From: a virus
DNA length: 33,406 bases
IMG/VR virus record: IMGVR_UViG_3300042894_001062
Span: 1 to 33,406 of that record
Direction: 5' to 3' (one strand)
Shown: in pieces, positions 1 to 7,086 of the stretch
Position numbering within the stretch: the first letter of the stretch is position 1
How the letters are laid out: each line of letters begins with the position of its first letter
Notes under the pieces: model-generated
The model's input: the letters and a program-made list of their open reading frames with translations, nothing else
What the model was told of the DNA's origin: nothing
Database searches by the model: none
Made by a program: the position numbers and the translations under genes

Positions 1-126
1 TAAGAAATAGATATGCATAAATTGATTTTAAGCAATCAAAAATATATTTATATGTATTTGGTTGCTTAAAAAAAATATTGTCTTAAAATGCAAAAAAATA
101 AACACAATCGTTATATTAATAAAATT
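1..126. repeat. Terminal direct repeat, first copy (circular-map overlap)
   Basis: Bases 1-126 are identical to 33278-33403; the last three bases of the window then diverge. The repeat carries the last seven codons of the tail-fibre-assembly-like gene (stop TAA at 18-20), a 12-bp inverted repeat, and the upstream region of the first head gene. The simplest reading is that the molecule is circular or circularly permuted, so the genome is about 33,277 bp. A genuine packaged terminal redundancy is possible but would usually be longer. The diverging last three bases may be assembly noise. Confidence 0.9.
26..71. terminator. 12-bp inverted repeat at the tail/head junction
   Basis: Stem arms at 26-37 and 60-71 pair over 12 bp with one G-U pair and enclose a 22-nt A/T loop. 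The hairpin lies six bases after the last tail gene stop (18-20) and before the first head gene. The 3' arm runs into A residues rather than a U tract, so it is not a classic intrinsic terminator. It may protect an mRNA 3' end, mark a transcription-unit boundary or bind a protein. The left arm contains the word ATTTTAAGCAA (26-36 region), which also occurs in other intergenic regions. Confidence 0.5.
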
Positions 127-132
127 TACAAT

Positions 133-528
133 ATGAATACACAAAGAAAAATATTTGAGAAGTTATCAAAAACAAAGGTAGAATTAGGTTTGGTAGATGA
201 ATTGGAATATTCATTAAAAGATTTGCAAGATTTTGTTTCGGAACAAGAATCAGTATTAAACGATTTTGATGGAGAAATATCGAAAATAACGTCTATAGTT
301 AGTGATTTATTAAGAAGTATTGAATTTAAAGTTACTGATATGAATACATTTGCAAGTGGAAAAGCTGATATGAATAAACTAATGGATATAGCAAGTCAAC
401 TGGGCGTACCAGTAACCGATCTTTATCCACCTTTTGATGAATATACCGCACTTATGCAAGAAGCAGATGCGAATAGTGAATTATTAAGTGAAAAAGCAAT
501 TATGTTAGAAAATACTGGATTACTATAA
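133..528 (+). CDS. Hypothetical head-module protein, coiled-coil-like (131 aa)
   Basis: I do not recognise a named family. The protein is acidic and mostly helical. A heptad-like stretch in the first third is followed by a segment with DMNTFASGKADMNKLMDI and then VPVTDLYPPFDEY. It is the first gene after the tail-module boundary and precedes a scaffold-like gene, a decoration-like gene and the major capsid gene, so a head or neck role is inferred from position only. An in-frame ATG at 88 would add 15 lysine/asparagine-rich residues. I prefer ATG 133 because the CGTTATA element (109-115) and an A-rich leader lie just upstream of it. Confidence 0.6.
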   Translation: MNTQRKIFEKLSKTKVELGLVDELEYSLKDLQDFVSEQESVLNDFDGEISKITSIVSDLLRSIEFKVTDMNTFASGKADMNKLMDIASQLGVPVTDLYPPFDEYTALMQEADANSELLSEKAIMLENTGLL

Positions 529-542
529 TCAAATAAATAAAT

Positions 543-1088
543 ATGAAAAACACAGAAATTTTAAGTAAAATCAATGCTTTACTAAATAGAAAAGTAAAGT
601 TAGAACAAATAACTTTAGAGAATGGTACTGTCGTAGAAGCTGATAGCTTTGAAGTAGGTAAGCCGATCTTCGCAATTGATGGGGAAAATAAAGAACCATT
701 AGGCGTGGGGGAATATGTAATGGCAGATGGTTCTAAATTATACGTTACTGAAATCGGAGTAATTGGAGAAATTGCAAGTGCTACAACAGAAGAAGCCGAG
801 GGCGAAGAAGTAGAAGCTGGTAAAAAGAAAGATTATGAAATGGCAGAAATTCCAGCTACATTAGAAGAAATTCTAACGGCAGTAGTAGATGCTATCCAAC
901 CTAAACTTGATGAATTACAAGCCAAGATTGATGCTTTAACTGGCGGTCAAACTGCTATGAAAGAGCAATTGTCTGCTACTCCAAGTAAGCACACAATTCA
1001 CAAACCAACAGAGTTGAAAAGTTCAACAAAAGTAGAAACAAAATCAAATGATGTACAAGCAAGAATTTTTGCTCAATTATCAAAATAA
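543..1088 (+). CDS. Putative scaffold-like or head accessory protein (181 aa)
   Basis: The first ~85 residues look like a small beta domain (QITLENGTVVEADSFEVG, then PLGVGEYVMADGSKLYV). An acidic linker (EEAEGEEVEAGKKK), a helical segment around residues 100-140 (TLEEILTAVVDAIQPKLDEL) and a polar Ser/Thr/Lys tail follow. Beta domain plus acidic linker plus coiled coil, placed two genes before the major capsid protein, resembles scaffold or capsid accessory proteins of Bacteroidota phages. It follows the previous gene by 14 nt and is probably co-transcribed with the capsid gene. The family recall is moderate and no catalytic motif is visible. Confidence 0.6.
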   Translation: MKNTEILSKINALLNRKVKLEQITLENGTVVEADSFEVGKPIFAIDGENKEPLGVGEYVMADGSKLYVTEIGVIGEIASATTEEAEGEEVEAGKKKDYEMAEIPATLEEILTAVVDAIQPKLDELQAKIDALTGGQTAMKEQLSATPSKHTIHKPTELKSSTKVETKSNDVQARIFAQLSK

Positions 1089-1112
1089 ATAACAATTTAA
1101 AAATTAAATAAA

Positions 1113-1538
1113 ATGGCAAATAGCATTTCAAATCAAGTAGTAAGAGAACGTAGACCACAACTTACATTAACAACAACGCAAACATTATCAGAAGCAAATT
1201 CAGCAAGAGAATACAATATTGCAACTGATGCATTAGTAATTACTTTACCAACTATTTCAGCTGATAATATCGGTATGGAATTAACATTCCGTAATACTGG
1301 TGCTGATGCCAATAACATCATCACTTTATCTCCAGCTTCAACAGATGCTTTTATTGGTGGATTCCCATTCGTAACTGGTTCAACTGCATCTATGAATAGA
1401 GCAAGTGGAGTAGTAAACAAAGATTTTATCAATACAAAAGCTACTTCTAAAAGAGGAGATTTTGTTGTTGTCAAAGCAGTAGCAGTAGGAGAATGGTACA
1501 TTCAAGGTGGACAAGGAGTTTGGGCATCACAAGCATAA
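1113..1538 (+). CDS. Putative capsid decoration or head fibre protein (141 aa)
   Basis: The protein is rich in Ser, Thr, Ala and Val with alternating hydrophobic residues, as in a beta-rich surface protein. The N-terminus (VVRERRPQLTLTTTQTLS) is followed by predicted strands such as IGMELTFRNTGADANNIITL, and it ends in a Trp/Gly-rich motif, WYIQGGQGVWASQA. It lies directly upstream of the major capsid gene in the same direction, the usual place for decoration proteins. The function is inferred from composition and context; a small tail spike is the main alternative. An A-rich leader precedes ATG 1113. Confidence 0.6.
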   Translation: MANSISNQVVRERRPQLTLTTTQTLSEANSAREYNIATDALVITLPTISADNIGMELTFRNTGADANNIITLSPASTDAFIGGFPFVTGSTASMNRASGVVNKDFINTKATSKRGDFVVVKAVAVGEWYIQGGQGVWASQA

Positions 1539-1564
1539 TTTTAAAAATATAAAAATATAAAAAA

Positions 1565-2494
1565 ATGAGAAATACTAAATTAAGCACAGTTAACAATATC
1601 AGCACTACTTATACTGGAGAGTTCGCTGGTAATTATATCAATGCAGCAATTTTATCTGCAAACACATTGGCTAACAATGGTGTTACAATCAGACCTAACG
1701 TAAAGTTCAAAGAAACAGTTAAAACTTTGTCGACTTCAAACTTGATTCAAGATGCAACTTGTGATTTTGATGATACTGGAATCGTTACTTTGGCTGAAAA
1801 GGTACTTGTAGTATCTGAAAAACAAGTGAATTTACAACTTTGTAAAACTCCATTCCAATCTGACTGGGATGCAGTACAAATGGGGTATTCTGCGTTTGAT
1901 GTTATGCCAAGTACATTTTCTGACTTCTTTATCGGTAAAATTTTAAAGGATGTTGCATTGGCAACTGAAAATTACCTTTGGAGTTTGACTGCTGGGTTTC
2001 CAGCATTGTTGAAAGCAGATGGAGCAACATTGGTAACTCCAACTACAATTGATGCAACTAACGTAATCGCTGAAATGCGTAAAATGGTTACTGCGTGTCC
2101 TCCAGCAATCTACGGAAAAGAAGATTTGAAATTATTCGTATCTCAAAAAGTAGCAAAAGATTATATAGCAGCATTAGGTGGTTATGCTACTAACATTGGT
2201 GCAAATGGTATGAATGCGCAAGGTACTACTTGGTACAATGGTGGTACTGCATTATCATTCGATGGTGTTCCAGTATTCGTAGCAAACGGATTGAGCGGAA
2301 ATAATGGAAATGCTATGGTATTGACATCAGTTGACAATTTATACTTCGGTACTGGTTTATTAGATGACCAAAACCTTGTGAAATTGATTGATATGGCTGA
2401 TATTGATGGTTCTAAAAATGTACGTTTTGTAATGAGATGGACACAAGGACTTCAAGTTGGTTTTGGAACTGATTCAGTAGTTTATAGCGCATAA
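1565..2494 (+). CDS. Major capsid protein (309 aa)
   Basis: This is the probable shell protein of the icosahedral head. The sequence matches the type of major capsid protein common in Bacteroidota siphoviruses. It has an N-terminal arm (residues 1-60), a segment with KVLVVSEKQVNLQLCKTPFQ followed by SDWDAVQMGYSAFDVMPSTF, and a C-terminal domain with LYFGTGLLDD and FVMRWTQGLQVGFG. At 309 residues it is at the short end for an HK97-fold capsid protein without a delta domain, which fits the separate scaffold-like gene upstream. Codons and base composition are more regular than in neighbouring accessory genes, as expected for a highly expressed gene. An intrinsic terminator follows at 2503-2521. 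Confidence 0.8.
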   Translation: MRNTKLSTVNNISTTYTGEFAGNYINAAILSANTLANNGVTIRPNVKFKETVKTLSTSNLIQDATCDFDDTGIVTLAEKVLVVSEKQVNLQLCKTPFQSDWDAVQMGYSAFDVMPSTFSDFFIGKILKDVALATENYLWSLTAGFPALLKADGATLVTPTTIDATNVIAEMRKMVTACPPAIYGKEDLKLFVSQKVAKDYIAALGGYATNIGANGMNAQGTTWYNGGTALSFDGVPVFVANGLSGNNGNAMVLTSVDNLYFGTGLLDDQNLVKLIDMADIDGSKNVRFVMRWTQGLQVGFGTDSVVYSA

Positions 2495-2502
2495 ATTTAA
2501 AG

Positions 2503-2521
2503 GGGAGGAAACTCCCTTTTT
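2503..2521 (+). terminator. Intrinsic terminator after the capsid gene
   Basis: GGGAG (2503-2507) pairs with CTCCC (2512-2516) across a GAAA tetraloop and is followed by TTTTT (2517-2521). Further A-U pairs can extend the stem base. It lies eight bases after the capsid stop codon. It probably ends or thins transcription after the capsid gene and stabilises the capsid mRNA. Confidence 0.75.
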
Positions 2522-2548
2522 AACTAACAATTTAAAAAATATATAACT

Positions 2549-3088
2549 ATGGCTTGTTTAATGACAACTGGGCGTAAATTAGCTTGTAAAGATGCCGTAG
2601 GTGGTATCAAGGCAATCTATTTCGCTGACTATGGTACATTAGGTACAGCAACTATCGGGGCAACTGGATATGTTACTGCATTTTCGGGTACTGCATATAC
2701 TCTATACCAATATGATGTAAAATCTGCATCGGGATTAGAGCAAACAATCAATTCAAGTGATGATAACGGAACTACATTTTTTGAACAGACACTTACTTGT
2801 GTTTTGACTAAATTAGATCCTTTGACACAAGTTGAATTGCAAAAAGTAATTGCATCAAGACCACACGTATTCATCCAAGATAACAATGGAAATTATTTAT
2901 CTGTTGGTATGACGAGAGGAACTAACGTAGCTGGTTCTATTTCAACTGGTGTGGCTTTGGGCGACTTAAATGGATATACTCTAACTATTACTGGTCAAGA
3001 GCCATTAATGGCACAATTTGTAACTTCAACTTTGGTAACATCCAAGATTGCTGGTGGAGCAACTCCAACGCAAATTACTCCAGCATAA
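2549..3088 (+). CDS. Major tail tube-like protein (179 aa)
   Basis: The protein begins MACLMTTGRKLACKDAVGGI, a start I associate with major tail or tube proteins in Bacteroidota phages. The body alternates beta-strand-like segments (TLYQYDVKSASGLEQTINSS, FFEQTLTCVLTKLDP) and ends in a Thr/Pro-rich tail. About 180 residues is a usual size for a tube subunit. It lies between two intrinsic terminators directly after the capsid gene, so the two most abundant virion proteins form a boxed unit. The tube assignment rests on recall and context. A head protein is the alternative. Confidence 0.6.
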   Translation: MACLMTTGRKLACKDAVGGIKAIYFADYGTLGTATIGATGYVTAFSGTAYTLYQYDVKSASGLEQTINSSDDNGTTFFEQTLTCVLTKLDPLTQVELQKVIASRPHVFIQDNNGNYLSVGMTRGTNVAGSISTGVALGDLNGYTLTITGQEPLMAQFVTSTLVTSKIAGGATPTQITPA

Positions 3089-3137
3089 TTTTACACTTTA
3101 GAAAGTGACTGGATTGAGGGTTCTCGGTCGGAAAATG

Positions 3138-3166
3138 GCATCGATTTACATCGGTGCTTTTTTTTT
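3138..3166 (+). terminator. Strong intrinsic terminator after the tail tube gene
   Basis: GCATCGAT-type arm 3138-3145 pairs over 8 bp (one G-U) with 3150-3157 around a TTAC loop, followed by nine T residues (3158-3166). It separates the abundant capsid/tube transcripts from the portal unit, which restarts at the CGTTATAC element (3186-3193). Confidence 0.88.
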
Positions 3167-3185
3167 GCAAAAAACTTAAAAGGTA

Positions 3186-3200
3186 CGTTATACGAGTATG
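3186..3200 (+). promoter_or_regulatory. CGTTATAC start-proximal element, copy 1
   Basis: CGTTATAC at 3186-3193 is followed by four bases (GAGT) and ATG 3198. The same word and spacing occur before 21843 and 28998. Here it directly follows a strong terminator, so it probably belongs to a re-initiation signal, either a promoter giving a very short leader or a translation element. Confidence 0.5.
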
Positions 3201-3554
3201 ATAGTATTAAACACAAATATTAGCCAAACATTCCCAATTATTCCAACTCGGATTTCCGATGGAACTAATAACAGAATAAATTTTGCATTTACAGATGAAA
3301 CAACAAAAGAAATATTCTACAAAGTATCACTTACAAGGATTGAAAGTTACGATACTTTAATAGTTGGAAGTCCTAATTTGGATTTCTTAAAAGAGAATAG
3401 ATTTTACAATTTGGTTGTATCATTTGAAAATACAAATGAAGTAATTTACAAAGACAGAGTATTCTGTACTAACCAGCCGATAGCAAGTTATTCAATAAAT
3501 AAAGATGAATATACTTTGCCAAATATTGACAATAATGACTACATTACAATATGA
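3198..3554 (+). CDS. Hypothetical structural-module protein (118 aa)
   Basis: I do not recognise a named family. It starts MIVLNTNISQTFPIIPTR and looks beta-rich, with repeated short hydrophobic strands (IFYKVSLTRIESYDTLIVG, FYNLVVSFENTNEVIY). Its length and fold impression suit a small virion or baseplate-type domain. The stop overlaps the portal start by four bases (ATGA at 3551-3554), so it is translationally coupled to the portal gene and is probably a structural or assembly partner. It is the first gene after the terminator at 3138-3166. Confidence 0.65.
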   Translation: MIVLNTNISQTFPIIPTRISDGTNNRINFAFTDETTKEIFYKVSLTRIESYDTLIVGSPNLDFLKENRFYNLVVSFENTNEVIYKDRVFCTNQPIASYSINKDEYTLPNIDNNDYITI

Positions 3555-5323
3555 GAAACATAAAAAAAATTAATCCGATAGTAAAAACCGAGCCTAAAAC
3601 TAAAAATACTGGGATTGGAATTGTTAACCTTGCTACATACACATCTCCAAAGATTTCAGAAGTTAGAAATAAAGACTGGGTAGCATACGGAGATGATAAT
3701 AATTATTTCGGGTACTTACAAGACAGAATCAATGGAAGTCCTACCAATAGTGCTATTATAAATGGTATCAGTCAAATGATATTTGGGCAAGGTATTGATG
3801 CGACTGATTCTTTATTAAAGCCACAAGAATATGCACAAGCAATGCTTTTATTCAATGATGATGTAGTAGAAAGATTATGCTATGATTTGAAAGCAATGGG
3901 TAATTGTGCTATTCAAGTGGTGTATTCTATTGATAGAAGCAGAATTGTAAAGTGTAATCATTTTCCGATTGAAACTTTAAGAAGTGGAAAATGTAATGAA
4001 GATGGCGATGTTGAATTTTATTACTATTCCGATGATTGGACTGCTATTAGTGCAGTAAATAAACCAACACCGATTCCAGCATTTGGAACAAGTTCTGAAT
4101 CCGAAGAAATTTTATTCATAAAACCTTATAAGTCTGGGTACTACTATTACTCTCCAGTAGATTACCAAGGCGGTTTGCAGTATTGCGAACTTGAAGAAGA
4201 AATATCCAATTATCATTTGAATAACATTATGAATGGATTAGCACCAAGTATGTTAATCAATTTTAATAATGGAACTCCTACCGAAGATGAACAAAGAGAT
4301 ATTGAAAGAAGTATTGCACAGAAATTTAGCGGTACTTCAAATGCTGGGCGGTTTATCCTATCGTTTAACGATTCAGCTACTAACGGAGCAACTATTACTC
4401 CAGTTCAATTATCTGATGCGCATAATCAATACCAATTCCTATCAGACGAGAGTATGCGTAAGATAATGGTATCGCATCGAGTTATTTCGCCTTTACTATT
4501 AGGAATTAAAGATGGAACTGGATTTGGTAACAATGCCGAAGAACTTCAAACGGCTTCAACCTTGATGGATAATACCGTTATAAGACCATTCCAAAATTTA
4601 TTAATCAAAAAAGGTTTTGATAGGATTTTAGAATACAACAAAATCACTTTAAATCTATACTTTAAAACATTACAACCATTAGAATTTAATGACTTGAGTA
4701 ATGCGGTTTCAAGCACTCAAATTGAGGAAGAAACTGGTCAAAAAACATTAAGCCAACAACAAGTTGATTTGTCAGAATATGGCGAAGTTATCGATTTGGA
4801 TGTTTATGAGTTGATTGATTCACGAGCAGTAGACTACGAAAAGGAACAAGAACTCGATCAAATGTTAAGCGTACATTTAAGTACTGGTTCAGCTTATGGA
4901 AATGCTAAATCGGATGAGGATAGTCCTATTTACAAAGTTCGTTACAGATATGGGGGCAATCCAAATCCCGAAAGACCATTCTGCAAGGAAATGATGTCAG
5001 CCAATAAAATCTATCGTAGAGAGGACATTGACAGAATGAGCCAAAACACGGTTAATGCTGGGTTCGGAATGAGTCCAAATCCAAATGCACCTTACGATAT
5101 TTTCCTATGGAAAGGCGGTGGAAAGCTATCTGATGCTTATCCTTTTGGAACGTGTAAACACTTTTGGCTACGTGAAACTTACGCTACTAAAGACAGAAAA
5201 GGCAAAGTAGATGTTTATAGTCCGAATGCCGAAATAGTTAGTCCATCAAGAAGTATTTCAGAAAATGGATTCATACCACCAATAACCGATTCACGTGCAT
5301 TTATAGCACCACACGATATGTAA
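3551..5323 (+). CDS. Portal protein with C-terminal extension (590 aa)
   Basis: This is the probable dodecameric portal at the unique capsid vertex, through which DNA is packaged. Typical portal features are visible: N-terminal VAYGDDNNYFGYLQDRINGS, then NSAIINGISQMIFGQGI, a central AMGNCAIQVVYS, and YQFLSDESMRKIMVSHRVIS in the clip/stem region. From about residue 430 there is a domain beyond the usual portal core, with IYKVRYRYGGNPNPERPFCK, YRREDIDRMSQNTVNAGFG and CKHFWLRETYATKDRKGKVD. Similar Cys/His-bearing tails recur on Bacteroidota phage portals, but I know of no established function. It is coupled upstream by ATGA overlap and followed after 2 nt by the connector gene. Confidence 0.8.
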   Translation: MRNIKKINPIVKTEPKTKNTGIGIVNLATYTSPKISEVRNKDWVAYGDDNNYFGYLQDRINGSPTNSAIINGISQMIFGQGIDATDSLLKPQEYAQAMLLFNDDVVERLCYDLKAMGNCAIQVVYSIDRSRIVKCNHFPIETLRSGKCNEDGDVEFYYYSDDWTAISAVNKPTPIPAFGTSSESEEILFIKPYKSGYYYYSPVDYQGGLQYCELEEEISNYHLNNIMNGLAPSMLINFNNGTPTEDEQRDIERSIAQKFSGTSNAGRFILSFNDSATNGATITPVQLSDAHNQYQFLSDESMRKIMVSHRVISPLLLGIKDGTGFGNNAEELQTASTLMDNTVIRPFQNLLIKKGFDRILEYNKITLNLYFKTLQPLEFNDLSNAVSSTQIEEETGQKTLSQQQVDLSEYGEVIDLDVYELIDSRAVDYEKEQELDQMLSVHLSTGSAYGNAKSDEDSPIYKVRYRYGGNPNPERPFCKEMMSANKIYRREDIDRMSQNTVNAGFGMSPNPNAPYDIFLWKGGGKLSDAYPFGTCKHFWLRETYATKDRKGKVDVYSPNAEIVSPSRSISENGFIPPITDSRAFIAPHDM

Positions 5324-5325
5324 TT

Positions 5326-5829
5326 ATGGCAACAACTCTATTCATAACACCGACAGATTTAAAGCAGAATACAATCCTAAATGGGAATGTAGATACTGAT
5401 ATGTTTATTCAGTTCATCAAGATAGCACAACAAATGCACGTTCAAAACTATCTTGGAACTCAATTGTATAATGCCATCACAGACAAGATAAATACCAATA
5501 CGTTAACTGGCGATTATCTGAACTTGGTTAATGATTATGTTCAACCGATGTTGATTCATTTTGCTATGGTAGATTATTTGCCGTTTGCAAATTATCAGAT
5601 TCGCAATGGTGGGGTGTTCAAACATAAGACTGATAATTCAGAAAATGCCACCAAAGATGAACTTGATATTTTAGTTCAGAAACATCGTACATTTGCAGAT
5701 TTTTATGCAAAGAGGTTTGTGGATTATATGGGAATTTATTCATCAAATCTGTTCCCAGAGTACTGGAAAAATTCAAATGATGATATGTTTCCAGACTATA
5801 AACCTAATCCGACTGGCTGGGTATTGTAG
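5326..5829 (+). CDS. Head-tail connector protein, DUF6712-like (167 aa)
   Basis: This is probably a head completion or adaptor protein docking below the portal. It is mostly helical, beginning LFITPTDLKQNTILNGNVDT, followed by FIQFIKIAQQMHVQNYLGTQ, which resembles the gp6-like connector helices and the DUF6712 proteins of Bacteroidota phages. The C-terminus is aromatic and polar (FPEYWKNSNDDMFPDYKPNP). The length and the position two bases after the portal fit this role. It is the last head gene before the lysis cluster. Confidence 0.68.
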   Translation: MATTLFITPTDLKQNTILNGNVDTDMFIQFIKIAQQMHVQNYLGTQLYNAITDKINTNTLTGDYLNLVNDYVQPMLIHFAMVDYLPFANYQIRNGGVFKHKTDNSENATKDELDILVQKHRTFADFYAKRFVDYMGIYSSNLFPEYWKNSNDDMFPDYKPNPTGWVL

Positions 5830-5851
5830 TTAATTTAAAGCCATTTTAAGG

Positions 5852-5919
5852 CATTTTAAGCAACTTTTATCACGTTCTACATATTTTGTTATAAACTTGG
5901 AGAACGTTAAAAATCCTAT
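5852..5919 (+). promoter_or_regulatory. 68-bp regulatory element, copy A (upstream of lysis cluster)
   Basis: This 68-bp block matches 18663-18730 without gaps. The first 19 bases (CATTTTAAGCAA start) differ at one position, 11 central bases are unrelated, and the last 38 bases (TATTTTGTTATAAA start) differ at two. Coding constraint cannot explain this in an intergenic region. It ends four bases before ATG 5924. It probably carries a phage-specific promoter: TATTTTG and TTATAAA resemble promoter boxes, but not the TAnnTTTG consensus exactly. Confidence 0.65.
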
Positions 5920-5923
5920 TCCG

Positions 5924-6058
5924 ATGATACATAGAGAGAGCAAAATAAATAAAGTCAAAACATCAGAATTTGACGAAAAAAAGGATAAAAAACAATATCA
6001 AATTAAAAATACGAATATTCAAAAGATGCAAGAATATTTAAAAAAAGAAAAAAAATGA
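5924..6058 (+). CDS. Small basic hydrophilic protein of the lysis cluster (44 aa)
   Basis: The peptide starts MIHRESKINKVKTSEFDEKK and ends MQEYLKKEKK. It is highly charged, has no membrane segment and resembles no family I know. It begins four bases after regulatory element A, and its stop overlaps the holin start by four bases (ATGA, 6055-6058), so it may control holin translation or act as a small antiholin-type partner. These roles are inferred from position only. The precise coupling argues that it is translated despite its size. Confidence 0.5.
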   Translation: MIHRESKINKVKTSEFDEKKDKKQYQIKNTNIQKMQEYLKKEKK

Positions 6059-6225
6059 CACACGAAAACATTAAATTACTGGCGGTAAATACAACCATAT
6101 TTGGATTAAGTTTTACCAGCATTGAAAACTCGATGCGTATTTTTTTACTTGCATTGTCAATCATATACACATCGATTATGATTATAAAATTATTAACCAA
6201 AAAGAAAGAAAATGAAAATAAGTGA
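6055..6225 (+). CDS. Putative holin, two membrane segments (56 aa)
   Basis: Two hydrophobic segments are visible: IKLLAVNTTIFGLSFTSI (residues ~6-23) and IFLLALSIIYTSIMIIKLL (~29-47). They are separated by a short polar turn and followed by a strongly basic tail (KKKENENK). This is the layout of a short class II-like holin, which would form inner-membrane lesions and release the endolysin. Its 3' end overlaps the M15 peptidase gene by 14 bases, and it overlaps the preceding small gene by four, making a compact lysis cassette. No Sec signal is seen on the peptidase, so holin-dependent release is plausible. Confidence 0.68.
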   Translation: MTHENIKLLAVNTTIFGLSFTSIENSMRIFLLALSIIYTSIMIIKLLTKKKENENK

Positions 6226-6673
6226 ACACTTAACATTAGAAGAATGTACGAGGTCAGAAACGGCAACTAAACTTGGAATCGTAAATAATAATCCGAATCT
6301 CTCGGTAATTGAAAATATGAAGTTACTTGCCGAAAAGGTGTTTGAGCCAATTAGGAATAATTTTAAGCAACCAATTTTGGTTTCGAGTGTATTCCGTTCA
6401 TTAGGATTAAATAATGCCTTAAAAGGGAGTATTACAAGTCAGCATTGTAGTGGTCAAGCAATGGATATTGATATGGGCGATGCTGGGAAGCCAAGCAACA
6501 AAGAGATATTTGATTACATAAAAAAGAATCTTGAATTTGATCAGTTGATTTGGGAATTTGGAACAAAGACCAATCCAAGCTGGGTTCACGTATCTTACAC
6601 CAATGGGAAGAATAGAAAGCAAGTTTTACGAGCAGTTAAATTAAACGGAAAAACACATTATGAAAATTTTTAA
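6212..6673 (+). CDS. M15-family peptidase endolysin (153 aa)
   Basis: This is probably the cell-wall-degrading lysis enzyme, a zinc D-Ala-D-Ala carboxypeptidase/endopeptidase of family M15 (M15_3-like). The metal-binding pattern is present: SQH (H78), SGQAMDID (D85) and WVH (H126). The substrate-binding SSVFRS lies at ~58-63. The N-terminal SEHLTLEECTRSETATKLGI is a common start in phage M15 enzymes. At 153 residues it is a single catalytic domain without a wall-binding domain. It lies directly after the holin and overlaps both neighbours. Confidence 0.88.
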   Translation: MKISEHLTLEECTRSETATKLGIVNNNPNLSVIENMKLLAEKVFEPIRNNFKQPILVSSVFRSLGLNNALKGSITSQHCSGQAMDIDMGDAGKPSNKEIFDYIKKNLEFDQLIWEFGTKTNPSWVHVSYTNGKNRKQVLRAVKLNGKTHYENF

Positions 6674-6860
6674 TAGAAATATCGATATGTCAGATTTAGA
6701 TAAAATACCAGAGCCAATTAAAAATGTACTCGATGAAGCTGCTCAAAAATATGCAGAAAGTCATTCGACAACAAATGCTGGGTTTATATTGCGATTAATA
6801 TGCAAGTTCATTAAGCCAAGTACAATTATCAAAATGTTTGCACACAAAATGTCTAAATAA
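6660..6860 (+). CDS. Hypothetical small protein after the endolysin (66 aa)
   Basis: The gene overlaps the endolysin 3' end by 14 bases and is the last gene before a 226-bp non-coding region. The protein begins MKIFNRNIDMSDLDKIPEPI, has a helical middle, and a moderately hydrophobic basic C-terminal half (GFILRLICKFIKPSTIIKMF) that could be an amphipathic or membrane-associating helix. There is no lipobox and no clear spanin architecture. A lysis-accessory role is suggested by position only. Confidence 0.5.
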   Translation: MKIFNRNIDMSDLDKIPEPIKNVLDEAAQKYAESHSTTNAGFILRLICKFIKPSTIIKMFAHKMSK

Positions 6861-7086
6861 TAAGTTCGTATGTACTAAATGGAGTTATTTTAAGCTACAT
6901 TTAAGGCAATATAATACTAAAATGATGTTATCTTATCTGTAATGATATTATCGGTCATTGTGGGTAAGATTTCGTTTTTTTATTTATGAACTATATTGTA
7001 TTATATAATAATAAATATTTAATAATATAATATATAATAATATATATATATAAATATATAATAACTCTTTTAAAACTATTTTATAT
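6861..7086. other. Non-coding region with repeat words and a 66-bp A/T-only tract
   Basis: No gene is visible. The left part carries ATTTTAAGC and ATTTAAGGC words (6887-6907) like those in the 68-bp elements, then a TACTAAAATGATGTTAT stretch that could be a decayed third copy of their second half. An AATGA/TCATT inverted repeat follows near 6940-6960. Bases 6999-7064 contain no G or C. Such a tract could be a DNA unwinding element at a replication origin or a promoter-proximal spacer for ninG. No TAnnTTTG promoter is evident. Confidence 0.45.
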
